A stretch of DNA of 64,000 bases from Pyrenopolyporus hunteri (lineage: Eukaryota; Ascomycota; Sordariomycetes; Xylariales; Hypoxylaceae), in NCBI GenBank assembly GCA_902806595.1, contig CADCXC010000038.1, forward strand, positions 310,001 to 374,000, in the 5' to 3' direction. Positions 56,234 to 64,000 of this stretch are shown here, one piece after another. A program made the position numbers and the translations under genes. Positions within the stretch are counted from its first letter, which is position 1; the number at the start of each line of letters is the position of its first letter. The notes under the pieces are model-generated. The model did not search any database. It was not told the origin of the DNA and was given only the letters and a program-made list of their open reading frames with translations.

Positions 56234-56652
56234 ATGGGAAATGCCGAGCAGTTTAACAAGTTCAAACTGTTGGACGCGCTCAACTCAATCCCCATAAGCA
56301 GCACGTTCGCGTCGTTTGCGACCCTCACCCGTTGCGATCCCGACATCTTCGTGCCAGATATTGGGAAAATAAACATACCCCTTTCGGATTCCCAGGCCAA
56401 GCAACTCATTGCCAAGTCGCGTCAAGCGCCTTGCGCCGGGGGCGGCGGGACCATCGTCGACAAGTCCGTGCCGGACAACTGGAAACTAGATCCGGACCAG
56501 TTCGAGATTAGAGCACCGACATGGCGGACCTACCTGGATACTATACTAACTCATGTCGTTAGACAGTTGGACATAATTGCCCCTGTCTCTGCGCGGCTAT
56601 GTAGAATGGTTTTGTATCAAGAGGGTACTATGGTCAAGGCCCACACGGAGTA

Positions 56653-56683
<31 letters not shown>

Positions 56684-59496
56684 CTTTCGTCAGCGCCCTA
56701 CGACTTCAACTCACCCGCATGCAGTACGGAGAAGATCCCTGGCATGTTCGGGACTCTCGCTATCAACCTTCCTTCGCCTCACGACGGGGGTGATATGGTT
56801 CTGACACACGGCAGCAAGTCCGTGACGTTCCGAACATCGCAGTATGATATGACTTACGCCTTCTGGTGTGTTGATGACTACTAAGCGAGCTGAATATACA
56901 GCCCTAATAATCAATCATCATAGGTTTTCCGACGTCTCATACGAGGTTTTGCCCGTTAGAAGCGGGTATCGCTGGGCTCTGACTTATAGTCTCGCATTAG
57001 GTCCATCGGCTGAAGTGTCAATAGAAGAGGTGCCGACGGCGAGCCGCCGCGTAGAATATCGGGAACTCCGTAAGCTCTTAATGCTATATGTACGAGACGT
57101 CAGTACTTGTATGAGAGACCCTAACCCCCTTTGCTATGTGCTCGACCACAAATACACCGAAGCAAACATATCATACCGAGGACTCGAGTCCGGGGACTCT
57201 GAGCGCGTGAAATGCCTTGGAGAATTATCTTCCGACCTTGGCTTTGATGTTTTCTTAGCTGCGCTGGAAAAGGAGATGAGAGGTCGCACGGATACTAGGG
57301 GCGACTGCTCCTTGCGCGGTCACATTCCGATTGATGACGTCCAGGATATAAGATATTGCTTAAGAAGCGTGTTCGACCTAGACGGCAATAAATTAGCCTC
57401 GGGACTTCCACTTGAAGAGGATTCGATTCTACAGAGGGACCCCTTTGAGGACGAGCCTAACGGAGAAAGCTGCAGTAAATGCAAAAACGACGACCCATCT
57501 GTATAGGCCATCAAACCCTGGCTACTAGCGTTGGGCTAATCAAGCAGCTAGGTACTTCAAGTGACGCACCGGTACAGCTTATCCGTACGTTGACACTACT
57601 GCCAGAGCAGCCGTGTAGAGTGGTTCGCTGATATGGTCACTAGGCTTTGGTTATCATCCCTTGCGAAGGGACAGTCTCGTTCCTTACCTCGAAGCCCCGG
57701 TATTACCGCGGTCCTATGGATAGCTCTGTAAATGGTAGCAATTTTCACGAGCTCCTGAACTATTTCGTTACCAAAAGCATAAGCTCCCCCGAAAACGATG
57801 GGGCGTTGGCGCAACTGCACAAATTCTTAAAGGCCAGTTACGAAGAACCCGGATTTGAGACACTACTAACCAAGGATCATCTCCTCGGCCTGTTCCAAGC
57901 GACCATTCGCAGTCGCGATCCCGACTTGCTTAACTTGATTGCGGCGCACAACACCCAGCCCCCTCCAGTCGAATTCATTAGCTGGTTGAAGCAGGAATAT
58001 GATAGGTTTGCCGTTCGTATCGTTGAGTTTAAGCGGCTGTAAGATATCGCGTGCGATCGTTCTTTGAATGATAAGAGGAACTGATTTGGCGTAGATTCAA
58101 CTACTCCTTCCGTCTCCAACCCACGATCTGTCAGCATTACGAGGCCCTATCCGCAATCACGGGAGATGCGGAGACGCCTGAAGAGTTGCGGGGCATCGTG
58201 TCCGAAGCTGTGGATAAGGTTGTCGAAATGTGTCGAGTGAAGAGGCTTTGCAGAGAGGAGGGTCGCGCGCTTTTCGACATATCCCTATATCACCGGGACG
58301 TGACTCATCTCAAGACTGTGTAAGTACTACTTACCATATACCTCATTACCATATACCTCATGAATTGCTTACCTGGTGCCTATTTAAACAGGGTGGTCCC
58401 TGTGGTTGAGGCTCGCAGTCGCGCGACAGCATTCGTATTGGGCTTTCTCAAGGCACTACGTCAGAGCATCGCACGAGAGCAAGTTTCCCAAGACGAAGGG
58501 CAGCCCCTATATGAGCATATAGCGAGGCTCTTGCTGAAGGATTTCGACCTAAGCCTGCTCGCTGCCGTCGATGAAGAAACTGAAGGGGGTGGTCTATGCC
58601 TGGAGAACGCCCATAAATTTGAATTTATAACCCAGAGCTCAATGCTGGAGTTCATCTCTACTCTCACTACGCTCGACTTTCAAGAACACTTGGACTTGTT
58701 TGCTCAACAGGTATCGGCCCAAGCGAAGAGGATTAGGGGTGAAGAATTCAACCGGCTTTGGATACCACTTCTCCAAGACTTATTCTTAGTTTTTGAGAAA
58801 CGTAAGATCCCCGTCACGGCTCCTTGCTGGATGCAAGTCTATCGTAGCCTTCTCCATGCCTACATCCGGAATTACGTACAGGAGCCACTGCTTAGCCCTG
58901 TCGGAATTTCCGATGCAGCCGTTGAAACTTGGCGGGAACGAAAACTAGAGGCGAGTTGCCAGCTAGAAGTGTTCAACCAGGAAATGCTACGCCTTGTGCT
59001 AGGGGAACCGCTCGACGATATTAGGACCAAACTATACGGGCGTAGCCAACAATCTATTGCACCCGATATTTCCGCCCCATCGACTTCGTTTCATTATCGT
59101 CCGCAACTTCTCGTAACGGGTAGCACAGCAGACCGGCTTACGCACATCGATGCCGAGCAAGCTCTCATAAACGCTGAGATAGCTCGCAAGGCGGGCCAAT
59201 CTTCAACAACGCGGAACCCGTATTCTATGACGAGGTCAGGACCCGTCCCCCCTGCAAGGACAATAGCAACTGCGTCGCAGTGGGCGCCAACAGCGCCAGA
59301 ACTAGAGATACCCGAATATTCACCCAAATTAGCACAACGAAACCCGTCCTCGTCGACGAGGCGCGTGTCTGGTACTTCAAACCCTGCTGGCAGCCGCGGC
59401 AGCACGTTATCGAGATCTGCCCCTACGAACCGCAATCCCCCCGTCGGAGCGAAGCGCAAACATATCGAGGTCATTGACCTCACGGGTGACGACTGA
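56234..59496 (+). CDS. Large 2-oxoglutarate/Fe(II) oxygenase-like protein with C-terminal SUMO-interaction-like motif
   Basis: Seven exons (56234-56649, 56725-56865, 56924-57500, 57552-57584, 57644-58038, 58095-58319, 58392-59496) encode 963 residues. The oxygenase-like domain (about 20-210) has the proximal iron ligands in KAHTDTEKIPGMFGTL (His137, Asp139, split by intron 1) and the 2OG-binding Arg202 in SGYRWALTY. The distal ligand position, normally His in SDxxHEVLPV, is Tyr192 (SDVSYEVLPV). Downstream is the long helical region shared with the upstream paralogue. The last 160 residues are Ser/Thr/Pro-rich, then AKRKHIEVIDLTGDD, a basic signal plus a SUMO-interaction-like VIDLT with acidic tail. 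Intron 1 carries a 29-T tract. It may be a pseudoenzyme acting in the nucleus, which is inference. Confidence 0.8.
56655..56683 (+). repeat. 29-nt poly-T tract inside intron 1 of the oxygenase-like gene
   Basis: An uninterrupted run of T directly after the GTAAG donor. It is U-rich on the transcript and lies between the two halves of the iron-ligand Asp codon. Confidence 0.9.
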
Positions 59497-59766
59497 ATGA
59501 AGGCTTGGGTGGCATATTTATGTATTCTATGGCCTGTGGATATGGGTAAGGGTTTGGCCATGAGTGTCAGAGAGACACATAGTGAGTTCAGCTGTGATTA
59601 GACAATGGATTGTAACTGCAGGTAGTTAGCTCGTACATATTCCGCATACCAAAATATAATAACATGTCTATTCATATCCCTGTTCTCATATCTATTCTAT
59701 CAAGCAGGCCTGCTGCCACATCTACGCCCTAAGCGTCTAAGCCCGATCTACATCTAGGTAGTTGGA

Positions 59767-61363
59767 TCAGTTGGCAGGCCTGGCCAGTATCTTGGTGTTG
59801 GCCTCGTCGGCCCTCTCGCAGCACTCCTCGATCACCTTCCAGAAAAGCGGAATGTCCAGGCCCCGCGGTATGCGGACGCCCTCGCTGCCGGGCGGTAGCA
59901 GCGTGACGAGGGTGCGGCCGGTCTGCGCGCCGCGCTGCGTGGCGTCCTCGAGCGTGCCCTCCGTCACCACTTTTACCGCGAAGCGCTCCCGCCGGTTCGG
60001 CCCCTCGGGGCTCTTGGGGTCGTAGTCGTAGAACGGAATCTCGTACTTGGTGCCGGTCAGCACGGCGGCCACCGCTAGCGGATCGTGCAGCGGCGGGCCT
60101 TCTACGATTCCGAATACGTCCCTAAGACAGGTTATACTGTGTTTAGCCATATTGTACGTCGTGATAGGTAGGGTAGGGCGAGGAAATATAGACCGGGCGA
60201 AAAAGGAAAGATGAAAAAAATGAGAAGGCGTCTCACCGGTAAGTCGCAGCAAAGAAATTCAACAACTCGACCAACATAACCCTCAAATCCGACTTCCCCC
60301 GTCCCTTCCTCTCCTCCTCCGGCACAGGGCCGTACAGCAGCATATCCTGGACCTCCGCGGTCGCCAAGACCAGGTGCGTCAGGTCGAGCGGCACGAGCGT
60401 CGTCTTGGGCGCCAGGACGGGGTCCTCGAGCACGGCGGCGGCGGCCTCCGGGTCGATCAGGACGTTGAACTCGGCCCACTGGGTGTAGTTGCCGACGCGG
60501 GGCACGCCGTCGACGACGCCCATGACGGCGGGGGTGAACCCGGCGCCGACGCTGCCGCCCATGACGGCGACCCCGGCGACGCGCGGCGCGAGGTCCGGGT
60601 GGGCGGCGAACAGGGCGGCGACGTTGGTCAGGGCGCCGGTGGCGGCGATCCACGCGGTGCGCGGGGCGCAGGCCCGCAGCGCGGCGGCCATGGCGTCGAC
60701 GGCGGGCACCGCGGCCTCGGCCTGCTGCGCGGGGGACAGGGGCGGCGGGGCGGGCAGCAGCGAGGTGCCGTCGAGCCCGCTCTCGCCGTGGATGTCGGTG
60801 GGCGCATGGATGGGCGGGCGGCGCAGGGCGTGGGGGGCGCCCGCGTGGATCGCGACCGAGCCGTGCTTCCCGATCGCCGCGAGCACCGAGTGCGCGTTGC
60901 GCGTCGTCTTGTCGAGCGACGCGTTCCCGTGCACCGTGCTGATGCCCAGGAGCCGGATCCCCGGGTGGTAGGCTGCTAGGAGGATGGCGAAGGCATCCTG
61001 CGGGGTTGGGTTAGTTTATATGCAGATCGTGTGTATCTATAGGGTATAGTATATAATGTAAATTTGTATGCGAGTCGACTGGATTATTGTATATATAGGT
61101 GGGCAGCGAGATATACGGGTAATGGAGTGCTCGTGTTTGCGCGCCGGCGTTGGGCCGCGAATCGCGCGGGGAAGCCGGCGCCACGACAACTCTAATGCCG
61201 GACCGGCCGGTTGAATACGGGCGGGGTGGCGGCCCCGGAGAGTATAGCTTCACTTAAAGGGAATTCGCGATTGGCTGGTGGGTAAAACGAGAGGGCGGAT
61301 GAAATTGTCACTCACATCATGGCCTGGATCGCAGTCCAGCCAAAGTGGGACGGGGTCGGACAT
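59767..61363 (-). CDS. Inosine-uridine preferring nucleoside hydrolase
   Basis: Three exons on the minus strand (61363-61316, 60997-60237, 60121-59767) encode 387 residues. The N-terminal calcium-binding signature DCDPGHDDAFAIL (Asp10, Asp12, Asp16, Asp17) is split by intron 1. Further motifs are GISTVHGNASLDKTTRNA, IAATGALTNVAALFAAHPDL, VAVMGGSVGAG and the catalytic-region EFNVLIDPEAA. The C-terminus has EGPPLHDPLAVAAVLTG with the active-site His and Asp. The enzyme hydrolyses the N-glycosidic bond of ribonucleosides in pyrimidine or purine salvage, as Urh1 does in yeast. All calcium ligands are present. The coding sequence is strikingly GC-rich in exon 2, which opens long spurious antisense frames. 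Confidence 0.95.
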
Positions 61364-61811
61364 AATCGACACTTGCTCTTCCAATTCGACAACTTAATAA
61401 GGGACAGAATATTAGGGCTAAGAATATCGATATTCTAGATACCTAGGCAAGGAGGAATCTAGACGTTCTAGTTTACTCAAAAGGACTTGGAATGATTTCG
61501 ATACTTAAAAATAAATGTCGGTCACGAAAAGTGGAAAATGGAACAAGTCAGACGGGGACGTAAGTAATCTTTGTGGGACATTGGGCGGGAAAGTCGGGCG
61601 TTAGAGGACTCGTCGCACTCGCACCGCCCCTTTACTAGCCCCTATTCCCGAGAAGGCATAACATACCTAACCGTTCATTTACTACAGCCAGGTCAGATCT
61701 ACAGGTAAAGGAAACATTTCTTTTGGTTCTGAATATAATGTAATTATTTCTAGTTTGCCTTGTGGAGATAAGAAGTTAACTAACCGTTGCGGGTTTTCCT
61801 CTGATAGGCAA
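61364..61811. other. Intergenic, no gene recognised
   Basis: Promoter of the nucleoside hydrolase gene and 3' region of the RED-like gene. Confidence 0.6.
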
Positions 61812-63435
61812 TCATTCCGCCGCTCGCCGTTTTTCAATGACTCGCAACACATCCGCAGCGTTATTGACATCTCCCTTCCGTTTCCTAGGCCCTCTCTTGC
61901 GCTTGGGACCTCCCCCTCCACCGCGACCACCATCATCACCCTCGCGTCCCCATTCTGAGAATTTGACCTTCGTCTCTTCAAGGTCTTCTTCGTCCTCGAA
62001 TCTGCTAGTACCAAAGCCTAGATCCATATCCTCCGCATCGCGATCGTTGTTCTGTAGCAATTTCCGTAGGCGCTCCGCTTTGGCTCGGGCTTCCTCGTCA
62101 TCTTCCTCCGTCGGCCTAGGTATAGGATTGAGAGTTGCTGCTTTCTTGAGAGCTGCTTGGATGGCCGGGTCGGACATGGATGGCGCCTTGAGCGATTCGG
62201 ACGACACCAACCCGGTCTTGGAATCTTTGAAATAGTTCCGTGGCTCTACCTTGGTAGCTGGTCGAGGCGGTGGAGGCATGGCAGCTTTGTCTTCCTTGCT
62301 GGCTTCGGAGGGTTGCGCTTTCTTCTCGGTAGATTCCTCGTCGTCGGAATCTTCCTCTCCCAGCCCCGCGAGAGGATCGTAATCATCCCCCACATCATCA
62401 AAGATATTGATATCCTCGTCTTCTGGCTCCTCGGCTTGTTTCCTATACTGTTCTGGAACTTCCATGCCAAAGGGTTTGGCGTTCTTGTCGGGCATCATCA
62501 TATCCGTAGCTTTTGACGGTGCCTCGGGCTCGACGGTCGTTTGAACCCTGCGTACTTTTCGCTTCTCGTGGCCGTCCTCGTCCACCACTATTAGCACCTC
62601 TCTACCTTTGCTGTCCCGTTCTAACCTCGTTCCGGGGGCCTTCGCGCCGATCTTCTTAAACTTTGACCCTAAGCCGGTATTCTCCTTTGCCTTTGCTGCT
62701 TCTCTTGCCGCCTTCATCTCGGCTAGGATCTGGTCTCTCGTTCGTTTCTTGGATGGGTTCAGCGGCACTGTTGCTAATTGTCCCTTCTTTTCCTTTTTCT
62801 CTTTTTCTACCGCGGCGATCTCCTTTTCTTCCAGTTGGTCCAGCTCGTTGTCGATTTCGTCTTCCGATTCGGAAGCTGCTTCTGGAGTGCCGCCGTCACC
62901 GTAGACATTTTCGCCCTTTCGTACCCGCTCGAGGAGTTTAAAGTCGAGGCCTTTTACTAAGTGGGTGCTAGACAAGTCTCCGCCGGCGATTTGACTTCTA
63001 AGCTTGTCGAAGGTCGCTTGATCGATCTCTTCGTTTTTAAGGGACTCTTCTAGTGCTTTTATCCGTGCCGCTCGCTCGTCCTCCTCCTCGGAAGTCCTGT
63101 TTCGGGCACGGTCTACGTAGCCTTCCGCTAATTTGCTGCCCTTGGGATCGTAGGACTTGAATTTCTTGGGTTGTTTGTCGCCGCGGTTGTGTTCGGCCAG
63201 CTGTCGCGCAAAATCGGATTTATGAAGGCCAACTGATCGACTAGTTTAGTTAATAACGCATGTGACGGAGTTTTACGAGAGCGTAGACCTACGGTGTCAT
63301 AGGGATGCTTGACTTTTGTCTAGATCCAAGCGATACTCCTCGCGGAGTGGCAGCGCCTGGTGATGCGCCATTGCTGCTGGAAGAAGGCTTGGGAGTGCTC
63401 GTAGCGACGAGACGACGGAACTGCTCGTTATTCAT
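61812..63435 (-). CDS. RED/IK-like spliceosome-associated protein (Smu2 type)
   Basis: Two exons on the minus strand (63435-63293 and 63240-61812) encode 523 residues. The N-terminal RED region is MNNEQFRRLVATSTPKP, RQKSSIPMTPRSV, then DFARQLAEHN, KKFKSYDPKGSKLAEGYVDR, ERAARIKALEESLKNEEID and THLVKGLDFKLLERVRKG. The rest is charged and disordered, with an acidic block INIFDDVGDDYDPLAGLGEE and a basic, Gly-rich C-terminus (GPKRKRGPRKRKGDVN) that looks like a nuclear signal. RED/IK pairs with SMU1 in the spliceosomal B complex, with roles in activation and splice-site choice. The acceptor CTAG at 63241 was chosen because it gives the family motif MTPRSV. Confidence 0.9.
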
Positions 63436-64000
63436 CGTCGCGACCCCTTCGACAGGTCTATTATGTAGGAATATACGCCCGGGGTGTCGACCGACTCCGA
63501 TATTCAGTCCTTCATTAAAACCTATAAAGATGAAGCTGATGGAAGGTTGAATGTTGTATGTACATAGTACATAGAATCGCGTACCTAAGACAATGCAAAG
63601 GTACCTGGGTACGTAATTGACCGGCTGCAGCAAGCTTATGTAAATTGAGGCGAAGAAGGTATATATAAGATAAGATAATGAGTTGTGGCTGTGGCTGTGG
63701 CTGTGGCTGGGATTTATGCGGGTTTGATTACTTGCATCAAGTCACGGGATGACGTGACGTTACTCGCGTTCTTCCCATTAATCATTCATCGCCTTGCCGC
63801 GCGTTCACCATTCACTTACCATCAGCGAGAAAACAGTTCGGACAAGTCAGTACCCCTATTTCATAGATATACTCAAATTACTCACGGGGGCTACTATTAG
63901 CCCTATAATTACCACTTTAATCGCATGTCCACCACATACGAGCCCTCGTCGTTTCCAAGATGACCTGCCATCGAAAGATCGCCACCGGCAATCGAGTAGA
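63436..64000. other. Window end, no gene recognised
   Basis: Upstream of the RED-like gene. It contains a GTGGCT hexanucleotide repeat and nothing else recognisable. Confidence 0.55.
63685..63709. repeat. (GTGGCT)4 hexanucleotide repeat
   Basis: Four tandem copies of GTGGCT about 250 bases upstream of the RED-like start codon. Confidence 0.9.

Noticed and set aside
60374..60979. Long plus-strand frame opposite the nucleoside hydrolase
   Set aside because: It is the antisense shadow of a very GC-rich coding exon, with Gly/Arg/Val-rich low-complexity translation and no family features.
1..64000. CRISPR arrays, bacterial operons, prophage or insertion sequences
   Set aside because: No regularly spaced direct repeats with spacers, and spliced eukaryotic genes throughout. 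No transposase or reverse transcriptase frames were recognised.

Overview
This window is nuclear DNA of a filamentous ascomycete, most likely a Sordariomycete. The evidence is short GT-AG introns of about 45 to 120 nt, protein families typical of Pezizomycotina, gene spacing of 0.3 to 3 kb, and no sign of operons. Twenty-two protein-coding genes look intact, two are clearly broken or frameshifted, one is a degenerate relic, one is a small unrecognised open frame, and there is one intron-containing tRNA. Exon borders were read by eye. Where exon lengths are given they sum to a whole number of codons, but no transcript data were available.

Layout. Region 1 (1-9 kb) is accessory and metabolic: a partial short-chain dehydrogenase, a decayed rhodopsin-like membrane receptor, a UbiA-type membrane protein resembling the fungal UbiA-type terpene cyclases, and a six-exon cytochrome P450. 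It may be a small terpenoid locus. Region 2 (9-11 kb) is a disordered-protein gene with two in-frame TAG codons. Region 3 (12-34 kb) is mostly housekeeping: a peroxisomal MaoC hydratase, tubulin chaperone E, a CCCH zinc-finger protein, the succinate dehydrogenase iron-sulfur subunit, a frameshifted F-box gene, a Ptc7-like PP2C phosphatase, a Rex1-type RNA exonuclease, a Mis18/yippee-like protein, a SET-MYND methyltransferase, a GNAT acetyltransferase and a FolB-like protein. Region 4 (35-49 kb) holds an N-acetylglucosamine-induced-protein-1-like gene, UDP-glucose pyrophosphorylase, an ING-PHD chromatin protein and a Hos2-type histone deacetylase, with long gene-free stretches between them.

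Region 5 (49-60 kb) is the most unusual. It has a small tail-hydrophobic protein, a three-QxW beta-trefoil lectin, an intron-containing tRNA-His, and two tandem paralogues of a large fungal 2-oxoglutarate/Fe(II)-oxygenase-like family. The first copy lacks the oxygenase domain. The second keeps it but has Tyr where the distal iron-binding His is expected, and it ends in a SUMO-interaction-like motif. Region 6 (59.7-63.5 kb) returns to housekeeping: a nucleoside hydrolase and a RED/IK splicing protein.

Palindromic TAGGTACCTA/TACCTAGGTA strings recur in most intergenic gaps and are the main repeat signature of the window. Histone-modification genes are frequent (ING-PHD, Hos2, SET-MYND), but they are dispersed and nothing suggests a functional cluster.
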